Source: DAOTWY01 sp003696565
Lineage (GTDB): Bacteria; Chloroflexota; Anaerolineae; Aggregatilineales; Phototrophicaceae
NCBI GenBank assembly: GCA_034435635.1
Contig: DAOTWY010000040.1
Location: forward strand, 35,081-99,080
Length of the DNA: 64,000 nucleotides
Reading direction: 5' to 3'
Part shown: one piece after another, positions 51,052 through 60,705 of the stretch
How positions within the stretch are numbered: position 1 is the first letter of the stretch
Layout of the letters: each line of letters opens with the position of its first letter
The notes under the pieces: model-generated
What the model was told of the DNA's origin: nothing
Databases searched by the model: none
Seen by the model: the letters and a program-made list of their open reading frames with translations, nothing else
Translations under genes and position numbers: made by a program

Positions 51052-52880
51052 TATCTATCCAGGAACATCTTAATCAATTAACAACGCAGATTGATAATTT
51101 AATGCAATTATTAACTAGCCAGCGTGACTTATTAGAAGCACGTGGGATGAGCCTGCCTTCTGGTTCGTTAGATAACTTACGCTTGCTAAAAAGACGAATC
51201 GCCACCTTATCGACACAAATTTCCCAGTCATTCGCGGAATTGCAAAAATTACGCGCTCTAGCCGATACAACTGCTGTGGTCAACTCCGCCTTAGAAACAG
51301 AAGATGTGTTGAACCAGGTAATGCAGACTATTGTCAACATTACTGGCGCAGAGCGCGGTTACTTGGTGTTGAAAAACGAAGAAACGGGCGAGTTTGATGA
51401 TTTCCGTGTGGTGCATGGTATCGATCAAAATCTATTGTTACCACAAGGGGATGAACCAAATGGAAAACGAAATGAGTTGATTATCAGTAAGACGATTGTC
51501 AACGAAGTCGTCCGCACAAAGCAAGCTGTTGTAACAGATAACGCCAGTTTAGATACCCGTTACCAAGGACATCAAAGTATTGTTGGCTTTGCTTTACGCA
51601 GTGTTTTGGCGGTGCCACTTAAAGTTCGGGATGAAGTTATTGGTGTGGTCTATTGTGATAACCGTGTGGTGACGGGCTTATTCCAACAAAGCGATTTGGA
51701 GATTATGAACGCTTTTTCCAACCAAGCTGGTGTTGCTATTGAAAACGCTCGCTTGTTTGAACGGATTCGCTATCAAATTCAACAACTAACCGACATGCGT
51801 GAGTTGATGCGCAATGTTTTTGATTCTATCGCTAATGGTGTAATAACTGTGAACGCGGCGGGAATCATTACGACGTGTAATGCTGCTGCCCATAATATTC
51901 TCCATCAACCGGAGGTGGTAGGGCGGTCTCTTGATGAAATTACGCCGTTGAAAGACGATAAATTCAATACAGCCGTTGATTTAGTTATGGCGGATTCCAA
52001 GCAGCGCACATTGGAAATTAAGCCGGTGTTGCCCCAAATAGGACAACGTGTTTGGAATATAATTATTAGTCCGTTGTTGGATGCAGATCACGGTGAAAAG
52101 CAAGGTGTGGCAATTGTTTTAGCAGATCTGACGGAAAAGAAAGCACGAGAAGCACAATTAGCTGAATTGCGACGATACCTCCCGGCTGCGTTAATTGATA
52201 GCATCCGTAGTATTGACGATGTCAATGTCGCCGGACAAGAACGATACATTACTGCAATTGCAACGGATGTACGTGGATTTACCAGTTTTAGCGAACATTT
52301 GCGCCCGGAACAATTGATGGAAATCATTAATAAGTATCTTAGCCTTGCTAGTGATGGTATTCAGCTTTATGAGGGGATTGTTGACAAGTATATGGGGGAT
52401 GCCGTCACAGGATTATTTAATACTCAGCTTAACCCACAACAGGATCATGCGATACGGGCTGTTCGGGCTGCGATGAGTATTATTTATGACTTATTAGCAC
52501 TCCATGAAATTATGCCAGAAGATCAGCGGCTATATTATGGCATTGGTATTCACACTGGTACGGCATATTTAGGCAATATTGGCAGTGCAGACCGGCAAGA
52601 ATTTTCTGCATTGGGGGAAGCAACAAACGTCAGTAAATTTTTAGAGAGCCAAGCACAAGCCGGTGAAATTATCATCAGTGAGGCAACTTATGAACATGTT
52701 AAAGAGTTCTTTGAGTGTGAGGCTCGTCAAGTGGATGGGGCACTGAACGGGTATGACCATATTCAAACAGTTTATCGTGTCGTCAAACGCAAAAAAGGGG
52801 TAAACACCGGGCAACTATTTCTTGATCCAGAATTGGCTGAGCTGCTTGCAGATTTAAATCGTCAAGATGAGCAGAGTTAA
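51048..52880 (+). CDS. GAF-PAS class III nucleotide cyclase, transition-state Arg lost (subunit B)
   Basis: 610 residues, a paralogue of the preceding gene with the same coiled coil-GAF-PAS-cyclase order. A GTG start overlaps the upstream stop (GTGA). The metal site is complete: Asp407 in ATDVRGFTSF and Asp451 in DKYMGDAV. The opposite half-site keeps Asn527 but has Phe531 where the transition-state Arg should be (ALGEATNVSKF). This is the reciprocal of the loss in the first gene. Together they could form a heterodimer with one complete active site. Product (cAMP or cGMP) is unknown. Confidence 0.87.
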   Translation: MISIQEHLNQLTTQIDNLMQLLTSQRDLLEARGMSLPSGSLDNLRLLKRRIATLSTQISQSFAELQKLRALADTTAVVNSALETEDVLNQVMQTIVNITGAERGYLVLKNEETGEFDDFRVVHGIDQNLLLPQGDEPNGKRNELIISKTIVNEVVRTKQAVVTDNASLDTRYQGHQSIVGFALRSVLAVPLKVRDEVIGVVYCDNRVVTGLFQQSDLEIMNAFSNQAGVAIENARLFERIRYQIQQLTDMRELMRNVFDSIANGVITVNAAGIITTCNAAAHNILHQPEVVGRSLDEITPLKDDKFNTAVDLVMADSKQRTLEIKPVLPQIGQRVWNIIISPLLDADHGEKQGVAIVLADLTEKKAREAQLAELRRYLPAALIDSIRSIDDVNVAGQERYITAIATDVRGFTSFSEHLRPEQLMEIINKYLSLASDGIQLYEGIVDKYMGDAVTGLFNTQLNPQQDHAIRAVRAAMSIIYDLLALHEIMPEDQRLYYGIGIHTGTAYLGNIGSADRQEFSALGEATNVSKFLESQAQAGEIIISEATYEHVKEFFECEARQVDGALNGYDHIQTVYRVVKRKKGVNTGQLFLDPELAELLADLNRQDEQS

Positions 52881-52889
52881 TTACTTGCG

Positions 52890-54050
52890 TTACCATTGTT
52901 GAATCGCTTCTGCGATGACGTTTGCACAGGTAAACACATCATTTAGCTCTACATATTCTTCCGCAGCGTGCATCCCTTTACCACCAGGACCGAAAACCAC
53001 AGTTGGAATATCGGCTTCTGCTAGGACAGCAGAATCTAACCAGGCATGCATTCCACTGTAAATAGGTTGTGTTTGGCAAACGGTCAGATACGCATCATAT
53101 ATAAGACGAACAATTGGGGCATCTGGGTTGATTTGATAACCCGGACGGTATAAATCTAGGTCGATGATGGCATCAAATTGCGGCTCGATCTTACGGATAC
53201 GATCAAATGCTTGCTCCCACTCTGCAACAATCATTCGCCCCGTTTCACCAGGTAATAAACGATGTTCTACCCGTAAAATACACTGATCTGGATATGTACT
53301 TAAGCCTAACCCGCCGGTAATCGTGCTAGCGTGAACTGATGACCGCCCAAGCAGGTCATGCGGTGGGTCTGTTGGGTAAACCTGGCGTTCTAGCCGGTCA
53401 AGTTCTGCTAAAACTAAGCCCATCATGCGGATCGCATCTACCCCAGTTTCATACAGGCTACCGTGTGCTGCTTCACCGGCGGTTGTGATGGTCAACCAGG
53501 CAAACCCTTTGTGTGCGATGCAAATCTTCAAATCTGTTGGCTCTGTGAGTATTGCAGCCGCAGGCTGAATGCGTTTAACTAAAGCTTCCATACCAATCGA
53601 AGCATATTCTTCATCTGTTACAAAGCCCAAATAAACATCATTTAAAGGCTGAAAACCGTTCTCTTTGAGTGCCTCCACAGCACCTAAAATAGCTGCTAAA
53701 CCACCTTTCATATCTAGTGCGCCACGCCCATATAACCGCCCCCCACGAACGTCTCCGCTGAATGGATTGCCGTGCATATTTTCGACACTGACTGTGTCTG
53801 TATGACCCGTTAGAAGTAGACTTTTGCCAGGACGTAACCCGCGCCAAGTTGCAATTAAATTTGGACGACCAGGTGCAGTATCTTGTATATCAATATCCAA
53901 CCCCAACGATTGACAGGTATCTGCCAGCCATGTGGTGATTTCCGCTTCACCTGGTGCGCCCGGATATAGATCAGGATTGACAGAGTTGATCTTGACCATC
54001 TCCTGTAAAAAACGTGTGGTTTTTTCTTGATTGATTTGTAAATGACTCAT
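52890..54050 (-). CDS. M20 family metallopeptidase (ArgE/DapE-like)
   Basis: 386 residues. Zinc ligands are in LTGHTDTV (His), GRGALDMKGG (Asp), TDEEYAS (catalytic Glu and ligand Glu), ILTEPTDLKI and GPGGKGMHAAEEYVEL (final His). The dimerisation lid is in the middle with AAHGSLYETGVDAI. It hydrolyses an N-acyl amino acid or small peptide. Family assignment is firm; ArgE versus DapE cannot be decided from sequence. It is convergent with the cyclase pair, 9 bases apart. Confidence 0.88.
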   Translation of the reverse strand: MSHLQINQEKTTRFLQEMVKINSVNPDLYPGAPGEAEITTWLADTCQSLGLDIDIQDTAPGRPNLIATWRGLRPGKSLLLTGHTDTVSVENMHGNPFSGDVRGGRLYGRGALDMKGGLAAILGAVEALKENGFQPLNDVYLGFVTDEEYASIGMEALVKRIQPAAAILTEPTDLKICIAHKGFAWLTITTAGEAAHGSLYETGVDAIRMMGLVLAELDRLERQVYPTDPPHDLLGRSSVHASTITGGLGLSTYPDQCILRVEHRLLPGETGRMIVAEWEQAFDRIRKIEPQFDAIIDLDLYRPGYQINPDAPIVRLIYDAYLTVCQTQPIYSGMHAWLDSAVLAEADIPTVVFGPGGKGMHAAEEYVELNDVFTCANVIAEAIQQW

Positions 54051-54091
54051 GGCTGGCTTATCCGATCATGATTGAAGGTTGATGCAGGCGA

Positions 54092-54511
54092 TTAATTGGT
54101 AAGCGACTCAATCCATTTGGCAAGAGTACGCTCTAGATCATCCCGCACATGGATAAATGATTGTAATATCGTTGCATCATCTCCGTTGACAGCGGCAGGA
54201 TCAGGGAAACTCCAATGAATCCGCTTTGCTTTCCCTGGAAATATTGGGCAAGTTTCTGCGGCATGATCACAAACGGTAATGACATAGTCGAACTGTTGAG
54301 AACGGTATTGATCTAAATGTTTGGATTGATGATTACTAATATCAATTCCACGCTGTGCCATCACCTGGATGGCAAACGGATTAACAATGGATGGTTTTGT
54401 GCCGGCACTATACACCTCAAATCGATCACCGGCTAAGTGTCTTAATAATCCTTCCGCCATTTGTGAGCGCGCACTGTTGGCGGTGCAGAGGATCAGGACT
54501 TTTGGCTTCAT
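54092..54511 (-). CDS. arsC: Arsenate reductase, thioredoxin-coupled (low-MW phosphatase fold)
   Basis: The start at 54511 follows CGGAGAT by 4 bases. 139 residues. The phosphatase P-loop is Cys9-TANSA-Arg15 and the redox pair is Cys81 and Cys88 in VCDHAAETCP, as in the S. aureus/B. subtilis type. SFPDPAAVNG carries the catalytic Asp. It reduces arsenate to arsenite. No ArsR, ArsB or Acr3 gene is adjacent. Confidence 0.9.
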   Translation of the reverse strand: MKPKVLILCTANSARSQMAEGLLRHLAGDRFEVYSAGTKPSIVNPFAIQVMAQRGIDISNHQSKHLDQYRSQQFDYVITVCDHAAETCPIFPGKAKRIHWSFPDPAAVNGDDATILQSFIHVRDDLERTLAKWIESLTN

Positions 54512-54628
54512 CAAAATCTCCGTGCTATAAAGCACACTGCTTTTTATGTTGTAGATATTATCAAACTTTTATCCTCTTTATTTTATCTACTCTAATATTC
54601 TCAGGCAATCTTATTGGATTGTAGATAG

Positions 54629-54661
54629 ATGCTCATGAATGGTCATCTTGCATATGAGCAT
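54629..54661. repeat. Intergenic inverted repeat
   Basis: ATGCTCAT (54629-54636) pairs with ATGAGCAT (54654-54661) around 17 bases. It lies in the 249-base gap between arsC and the Mut7-C gene. A second short inverted pair (GGGGTT/AACCCC) lies downstream near 54672-54704. Neither is followed by a T-run. Confidence 0.4.
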
Positions 54662-54760
54662 TGATGAGATGGGGTTGAGGAACACCGTGCGATGGTTAAC
54701 CCCACTTATAATGTGTCAGGAAATACCAACGGCATTATCCTGTGATGATGTGTGGTCGGG

Positions 54761-55498
54761 TCATGTCAAATTGATAACCGCCTCAATGTAAGATTGCATT
54801 TTGTCATAGTGGGAGCCTTTCCAATAGACTTGATTGCAGGTTGTGCATTGATGAAATATCTCAAAATGACGGGCACTATTTTCTGGTATGAGGTTAATAA
54901 TCTCATCTTTTTTGACGGGATTCAGCATCCCGTTACATTTTATACAACGCTTGAATGGTGAAATATGTGGTAATAAATTGAAAGCGTGCAGCACTTCCAC
55001 GATTTGCTTATGGGGATTGGTCTCTCGGATAAACCGCCCATAAATGACAAGGCTACGCTTTAATACACCAATATCGCGCGTTAATAACACACGTTGCTCA
55101 TGGTGTGAAACATACGCAAGCTCGTCATCAGGATAATCGTTGCGATAGAGTGTATCAAACCCCATCATCCGCAGCAGATTTGCTAAGCGTCCCAAATGCG
55201 TGTCCAAAATAAAGCGTGGCTTATCGATTAATGGGGGGCGTAGTTGTGTGCTGTCTTTCAAGGTGCGTGCATAAACGGCAATCGAATAGGCTTGATCTTC
55301 TAGCAACTGATAATCAAACCCGACAGCTTGGTTATTGACTAACAATTCTCCAATTTCTGGGTGTGGAATACCAAGTGCTTCGATAAAGTCCTTGATAGAT
55401 GTTTTGTAATTCAGTAGTGGTTGATAGGTGTGACCTCGATGGGACTGCGGCAGGAAAAAATTGATTTCCCCGTAAAATTTAAGTGTGATTTGAGCCAT
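54761..55498 (-). CDS. Mut7-C RNase domain protein with ubiquitin-like N-terminus
   Basis: 245 residues. Residues 1-85 form a MoaD/ThiS-like ubiquitin fold (ITLKFYGEINFFLP). The rest is the Mut7-C domain: a PIN-like nuclease fold with FILDTHLGRLANLLRMMGFD and VLLTRDIGVLKR carrying the acidic residues. A zinc ribbon follows, with two CxxC pairs (RCIKCNG and QCTTCNQVYW). The combination is known in bacteria and is suspected to act in RNA processing or a toxin-like role. The precise substrate is unknown. Confidence 0.87.
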   Translation of the reverse strand: MAQITLKFYGEINFFLPQSHRGHTYQPLLNYKTSIKDFIEALGIPHPEIGELLVNNQAVGFDYQLLEDQAYSIAVYARTLKDSTQLRPPLIDKPRFILDTHLGRLANLLRMMGFDTLYRNDYPDDELAYVSHHEQRVLLTRDIGVLKRSLVIYGRFIRETNPHKQIVEVLHAFNLLPHISPFKRCIKCNGMLNPVKKDEIINLIPENSARHFEIFHQCTTCNQVYWKGSHYDKMQSYIEAVINLT

Positions 55499-55568
55499 GG
55501 TTGATGAACAAAAATAGATTATCAGGTGTTTTTAGTATATATCTAGTTTCCATTTTGGGTTAACGGTA

Positions 55569-55596
55569 GAAAAAAGGGCGGCTGATTTGCCACCCC
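55569..55596 (-). terminator. Terminator of the ferredoxin-NADP reductase gene
   Basis: Read on the minus strand: GGGTGGC, a 6-base loop and GCCGCCC (one G-T pair) are followed by T6, seven bases after the stop of the gene at 55603. Confidence 0.8.
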
Positions 55597-55602
55597 CTTG
55601 CG

Positions 55603-57015
55603 CTATTTCTTGATTGGCGTTTTATACTTGTCTAGGGCTTCTAGCATGTCAGTAATGCTTGTGAACTTAAGACGCGGTCTACCTACTTTTGCACCCCGTT
55701 CTAACTCTAGTTGATCTAAAATTTGCCAATCTTGGTAATCTATAAAGCGAACCCCGCGATCTTTGAGTAGATCAACAATATCTGTTTGAGATGGTGCGAG
55801 GAGCTGATTTGTTGACATATCTTGAAGCAGGCATTCAACTGTTTCCACGGAATCAGGTTTGTTTGTCCCGATGATGCCGCTTGGTCCGCGTTTGATCCAT
55901 CCAACCACATAATGCCCGGTTAAAACATCGTCACTGCCAAACGCTTGAACAACACGCCCTTGTTTATTGGGGATGATCCCCCATTTTTCATAAAAGGGAA
56001 CATCTGGTAAAGCTACCCCTAAATACCCCACAGACCGGAATACGAGTCCAACAGGAATAACCTCAGTTTGATCAGTTGGGCGTGGGCGGATGTCGCCGCG
56101 TTCAGTTTGGTATAGTTCATTCTTGACGATCTTAATTGCTTCAACACGATTTGTGCCAATGAGTTCAACCGGTGAGACCAAAAAACGCAGCACGATCTTT
56201 TTAGGTTTACCCTGCGGCGGGCGTGCACTCAGCTCTCGCATAATTTCAACGTTGCGAATGTCTTTTTTATCAGCGGTATCACTAGCGAGGTATGCTTGGC
56301 TGTATTCGTCTAATTCAAGTTCTTCCGGCGCGATGATCAGGTCTGCTTCTTCCATTTCCCCCAGTTCTTTGATCTCTGGATTGGTAAAAGCTGCCTGTGC
56401 AGGTCCACGCCGCCCAAGAATATAGATTGTTTTGATATTACTATTAGCAAGAGCTTCTAGTGCATAGTCAGCAATGTCTGTTTCTTTTAATTCGGCTTGA
56501 CTACGAGCAAGGATGCGTGTCACATCCATTGCAACATTCCCCACGCCGATAACCGCAACCGCTTCTTGCGTTAAATCAAACGTCATATCACGATATTCAG
56601 GATGCCCATTATACCAACCAACAAATTCAGTTGCAGCATGACTGCCGACTAAATCTTCTCCAGGAATACCTAATGAGCGATCAGATTGTGCGCCGACTGC
56701 ATAAATAATGGCATGATAATATTGCTCTAGGTCAGCACGGGTGACATCTACGCCAAACTTGACATGCCCCAAAAAACGGAAGTTTTCTTTTTGGGCTATT
56801 CGATCATAAACTTTTGTCACGGATTTGATCTTTTGATGATCTGGTGCGACACCACCCCGTACTAAGCCAAAGGGGGTAGGTAGCTTATCAAACATATCGA
56901 TGTGGACTGTTAGGTCTTTTTGTTTTTGTAAATGCTCTGCGGCATAAAACCCGGATGGTCCTGATCCGATAATAGCGACTCGAAGTGGATTGTCTGGCGT
57001 GCCTATTTTGGTCAT
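55603..57015 (-). CDS. fprA: Ferredoxin-NADP(+) reductase, FprA/adrenodoxin reductase type
   Basis: 470 residues with a GAGAGAG ribosome site. The FAD fold starts with VAIIGSGPSGFYAAEHL. FGLVRGGVAPDHQ is the signature of the adrenodoxin-reductase family. The NADP fold has AVAVIGVGNVAMDVTRIL and ILGRRGPAQAAF. VVGWIKRGPSGIIGTNK closes the FAD site. It moves electrons between NADPH and ferredoxin in the cytosol. A partner ferredoxin is not in the window. Confidence 0.92.
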   Translation of the reverse strand: MTKIGTPDNPLRVAIIGSGPSGFYAAEHLQKQKDLTVHIDMFDKLPTPFGLVRGGVAPDHQKIKSVTKVYDRIAQKENFRFLGHVKFGVDVTRADLEQYYHAIIYAVGAQSDRSLGIPGEDLVGSHAATEFVGWYNGHPEYRDMTFDLTQEAVAVIGVGNVAMDVTRILARSQAELKETDIADYALEALANSNIKTIYILGRRGPAQAAFTNPEIKELGEMEEADLIIAPEELELDEYSQAYLASDTADKKDIRNVEIMRELSARPPQGKPKKIVLRFLVSPVELIGTNRVEAIKIVKNELYQTERGDIRPRPTDQTEVIPVGLVFRSVGYLGVALPDVPFYEKWGIIPNKQGRVVQAFGSDDVLTGHYVVGWIKRGPSGIIGTNKPDSVETVECLLQDMSTNQLLAPSQTDIVDLLKDRGVRFIDYQDWQILDQLELERGAKVGRPRLKFTSITDMLEALDKYKTPIKK

Positions 57016-57122
57016 AGAATGAACTCTCTCAAACTAATTTTTATCCCCGTATAGTATAGCAAAAGTAACATACATAGACGTATAATATCTGTCATAAAAA
57101 TAAGCGCAGTTTGCCACACTCT

Positions 57123-58127
57123 TTAAAACCGAACAAGCACTTTGCCTTTGTTCTTGCCACTGTGCAGATGTTCAACAGCATCTGCCACTTGTTCCACACC
57201 ATAGAATGGGGTGTCATCCACCAGGGCGGTTAATTTACCTTCTAACACAAGCTGCATCACTTGCCCTAAATATTCCGGGATGCGCTCTGGATAGTCAGAA
57301 TAGAGGAAGCCGCGTAAGGTGGCTGATTTCCAAAGTAATTGATGATAAATTCTTGGGGCAGTAATGACCTGTGGCTCACCTTTGTATTCACTGATAAACC
57401 CGATGATAACCACACGTCCGAGTTTTGCTAAATTGGCAACACTGCTATCAAATTGATCTGTTCCAACACCTTCTAGCACCAGATTAACACCTTGCGGATA
57501 TTCGGTTTGTAATACTGTGTTCATGTCCTCTTGTGTATATACAATCACACGATCACAACCTAAGCGACGCAATTCTTCGGCTTTCTCAGGTGTGCTGCAT
57601 GTGCCAATGACGTGATTGCCAGCTTGTTTAGCAATTTGCACAGCGAAATTACCTACGCCGCCCGCTGCCGCTGTAATCAAAACAATCTCATTACTACGCA
57701 TTTCGCCAGCAATATCTAATGCCATTAATGCTGTTAATGCACCCACTGCGGTGGCGGTGATTTCTGGGGTGGCTTGTGGAATCGGGATCGCCATGGCAGC
57801 ATCAACAATGTTATATTCACGGTATCCACCACCTAACATGACAGAAAGCACATGATCCCCAACTTTAAAACCATTGACATCTGCTCCAACCGCCACGACT
57901 TCCCCGGTTGCCTCAACGCCTGTATCGAATGGCGGTTCATCAGCGAAATAAAACCCAGCAGAGATGTTAAGATCAGACGCATTAACCCCCGCATAAAGTG
58001 TTTTAATAAGTAACTGACCAGGACCTGGTTTTGGCATTGGCACTTCTACGATGTCAGTGGCAGCACGAAAGTCTCGGCTGGGACGTGTTACAACAACTTT
58101 CCGGTAAGTTGCTGGTAATTCAGACAT
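57123..58127 (-). CDS. Zinc-type MDR quinone oxidoreductase/prostaglandin reductase-like
   Basis: The start at 58127 is supported by AAAAGGAGCG; the frame is open 12 codons further. 334 residues. The GroES-like domain contains TLYAGVNASDLNISAGFY and FDTGVEATGEVVAVG. The NADPH motif is ITAAAGGVGNFAVQIAKQAG (in parts AAAGGVGNFA). The catalytic zinc cysteines are absent, which places it with zeta-crystallin/ZADH2-like enzymes. It probably reduces an enone or quinone. The substrate is unknown. Confidence 0.87.
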   Translation of the reverse strand: MSELPATYRKVVVTRPSRDFRAATDIVEVPMPKPGPGQLLIKTLYAGVNASDLNISAGFYFADEPPFDTGVEATGEVVAVGADVNGFKVGDHVLSVMLGGGYREYNIVDAAMAIPIPQATPEITATAVGALTALMALDIAGEMRSNEIVLITAAAGGVGNFAVQIAKQAGNHVIGTCSTPEKAEELRRLGCDRVIVYTQEDMNTVLQTEYPQGVNLVLEGVGTDQFDSSVANLAKLGRVVIIGFISEYKGEPQVITAPRIYHQLLWKSATLRGFLYSDYPERIPEYLGQVMQLVLEGKLTALVDDTPFYGVEQVADAVEHLHSGKNKGKVLVRF

Positions 58128-58155
58128 CTTTAATCGCTCCTTTTGATGATAAAAC

Positions 58156-58188
58156 AAAAACACCTGGCTATTGATAGTAACACAGGTG
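58156..58188 (-). terminator. Probable terminator of htrA
   Basis: On the minus strand: CACCTG, a 16-base loop and CAGGTG are followed by T5, located 38 bases after the HtrA stop. Confidence 0.55.
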
Positions 58189-58225
58189 CTTTAATGATCA
58201 ACTACTGAGTGGTGCTATAGATCAA

Positions 58226-59404
58226 TCAGTTGCGCTTGGCTAGTGTTAATGGCAGCTCGATAATCTCCCCATCACGCAAAACAGTGAGGATAACCGTATC
58301 CCCCGGACGGGTTTCACGCGCTAAATAAGAGATTAACGCCGCCATAGAGGGAGTCTCTGTGCCATCAATTGCCAGAATAATATCCGCACTTAACAGGCGT
58401 TCATTTGCACCAGTTCCAACAATTTCTGGTGGTTTTAATCCCGCTTCTTCAGCAGGGGTATTGCGCACAACACTGCTTACAAAAACACCCCGCTGGTTAT
58501 TGGCTAAATTGAGTGCTTCGATAATTGGTAAACTAACATCGCCACCACTGATACCGATAAAGCTATAGCTTACCTCACCATCACGGATTAATTCCTCCGC
58601 GACGCGCACTACAAGATCACTTGGGATAGCGAACCCCACACCGGAGTTACTGCGCGTTTCGCTGATAATTTGTGAATTTACCCCAACAACTTCGCCATTT
58701 AGATTAAGCAGCGGTCCACCAGAATTACCAGGATTAATAGGGGTATCTGTTTGGATGGCGGAACCGATACTGTAATCCCCCAAGCCGCGAATAATACGAT
58801 TTGTCGCGCTGATAATGCCTGTGGTTAATGTCCAATTTTGTCCAAATGGGCTACCAATAGCAACAACCTCTTGACCAACTTGTAGGTCATCCACATTGCC
58901 AAACGTAACCGGAATCAGTCGCTCTGCTGGAATATCAACCTTGATGATCGCTAAATCCGAATCGGCATCTGTACCAATTATTTCAGCACGGGTAATTGTT
59001 CCATCAAAAAACGTTACAATGATCTCTGTTGCCCCTTGTACAACATGATAATTTGTCACAATATGCCCCTGCTGGTCAATGACGAAGCCAGAACCAGAAC
59101 TACCGATCTCATCAACTAAGGCTGTGCTTCGGCGTGTAATTTCAATATAAACAACTGACGGTGCGACACGGTTATAAACATCTACACGCCGTGCCTCATT
59201 TGTTGTCAATTCGATTTGAGCAAACTCGGAGAAATTGCTCATTGGTTGTGGTTCATTGGCAATTCGTTGTGTGGTATACGCGGTTTCTACTGTGAAGGGT
59301 TCTGGTGTTGGTTGGGAGGAACGGTCAATTGTCGCCAGTCCCAAAACATAGCCGGCGGCAACTAACAGCCCTGCAATAATTAGATATTTAATGTAACGAG
59401 GCAT
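58226..59404 (-). CDS. Membrane-anchored HtrA/DegP-type serine protease
   Basis: 392 residues. One N-terminal membrane helix (YLIIAGLLVAAGYVLGLA) anchors an extracytoplasmic protease. The triad is complete: His in TNYHVV, Asp in DSDLAII, Ser in NPGNSGGPLL. One PDZ domain follows (SFIGISGGDVSLP, then NTPAEEAGLKPPEIVG and LSADIILAIDG). It would degrade or refold damaged exported proteins. A stress-type regulation is usual for HtrA but not visible here. Confidence 0.93.
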   Translation of the reverse strand: MPRYIKYLIIAGLLVAAGYVLGLATIDRSSQPTPEPFTVETAYTTQRIANEPQPMSNFSEFAQIELTTNEARRVDVYNRVAPSVVYIEITRRSTALVDEIGSSGSGFVIDQQGHIVTNYHVVQGATEIIVTFFDGTITRAEIIGTDADSDLAIIKVDIPAERLIPVTFGNVDDLQVGQEVVAIGSPFGQNWTLTTGIISATNRIIRGLGDYSIGSAIQTDTPINPGNSGGPLLNLNGEVVGVNSQIISETRSNSGVGFAIPSDLVVRVAEELIRDGEVSYSFIGISGGDVSLPIIEALNLANNQRGVFVSSVVRNTPAEEAGLKPPEIVGTGANERLLSADIILAIDGTETPSMAALISYLARETRPGDTVILTVLRDGEIIELPLTLAKRN

Positions 59405-59484
59405 AAAGTTTAATCCTCACACTACTAAACAGGTTTATCTGATCTAAGATACTCGCCAATTGTAAACAATGTTTTACCTCCACA

Positions 59485-60705
59485 TTAGAAAAGGGGCAGA
59501 ATCAAGTCCTTTCTAAAGGGCGTTAGGCTGATGAGCGAGCCATCTTCTGCGATGTAAAATGTATCCTCTATCCGTACGCCAATGCCTTGCTCAGGATAAT
59601 ATAACCCGGGTTCAATGGTGATCACTTGACCAACCTGGAATGTGTCTTCGTTGCTTAAATGTGTAATGCGTGGGGCTTCATGAATTTTTAAGCCAACACC
59701 ATGCCCTAAACTATGGATGTAACCGACTGTTGTTTGTGGATCATTGCGCGAGGTGGGATGTCCTTGTGATTCAAAATAGTTTAATACTGCCTCTTGCATC
59801 AGATGTGTTGGCTTGTTTAAGCCATAGGCTTCCAGGCTGACCTCAAACGCAGTCATCACATCATCATAGATTTTTTGCACCTCTGGCGGGGCATAGCCAA
59901 TGCACCAGGTGCGGGTGGTGTCGTGATGGTATCCACCACCAAGCTCACGTGGGAATAAGTCAAAGACAATCGGTTGACCAAGTTTAAGTGGCATATGATC
60001 TTGCCCACGACTATGGGGGAACCCTGCATCACGTCCCTGTGCGAAGATCATCCCTGTGTCTTCTAACCCACGTTCCATTAATTGGATCAGGATAAAACGA
60101 CGCACATCGCCAATTGTCAGCGGTGAGCCATCTGCTTTAATAACTGTTTCTGTAGCATCTGCTTGGTGTTGTTGAATAAAATCCCAAGTGGCTTGTTGCA
60201 CGGACACGGTACGCTCTGCGACAGAGCGAATCCGCATGAGTTCATCGGCATCTTTGGTCATAGCAGCAAGGTCAAACAGGGTAGGGGCTTTTTCCCCGAT
60301 GAGTTGATATTGTGGATGATTCTGTGCCATATATTGCTGGATTGCCAATAATAAGTTGAGTTCGCCAACACCATAAATACCGATTTTGCCAGCTTCGACT
60401 CCAAGCTGTTTAAGGCAGGTCGCCCAAAATTCAGCAGTAGGGTTTTCATAATCAGATGCGCGAATTTCTGCCCAACCGAATTGATTATCACTATAAACAG
60501 TTAATCCTGTGGCGGCTGCTTCCTCAATTTCCATAATGCCGACGATTAAAACTGGAGACTCTCCAATTTTTTTGAGTGCGAAACCGCCAGTGATATGCAC
60601 ATGCCCAACCAGATAATCTAAAGCAGGACTATAATTGTGATCTGCTGGGATCAAAATCGCTGTAAGGTCACGCTCTTGCATGAGACGATCAATATCTTGT
60701 TTCAC
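59485..60705 (-). CDS. M24 family Xaa-Pro aminopeptidase
   Basis: 406 residues with a GTG start overlapping the SelA stop by 4 bases (GTGA). The pita-bread fold metal ligands are visible: Asp in VFDLFPRE, Asp in HHDTTRTW, His in HSLGHGVGLKIHE, Glu in TIEPGLY and Glu in GVRIEDTFY. The N-terminal creatinase-like domain is present. It removes the N-terminal residue before proline in the cytosol. Coupling to selA may be only positional. Confidence 0.9.
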   Translation of the reverse strand: MKQDIDRLMQERDLTAILIPADHNYSPALDYLVGHVHITGGFALKKIGESPVLIVGIMEIEEAAATGLTVYSDNQFGWAEIRASDYENPTAEFWATCLKQLGVEAGKIGIYGVGELNLLLAIQQYMAQNHPQYQLIGEKAPTLFDLAAMTKDADELMRIRSVAERTVSVQQATWDFIQQHQADATETVIKADGSPLTIGDVRRFILIQLMERGLEDTGMIFAQGRDAGFPHSRGQDHMPLKLGQPIVFDLFPRELGGGYHHDTTRTWCIGYAPPEVQKIYDDVMTAFEVSLEAYGLNKPTHLMQEAVLNYFESQGHPTSRNDPQTTVGYIHSLGHGVGLKIHEAPRITHLSNEDTFQVGQVITIEPGLYYPEQGIGVRIEDTFYIAEDGSLISLTPFRKDLILPLF

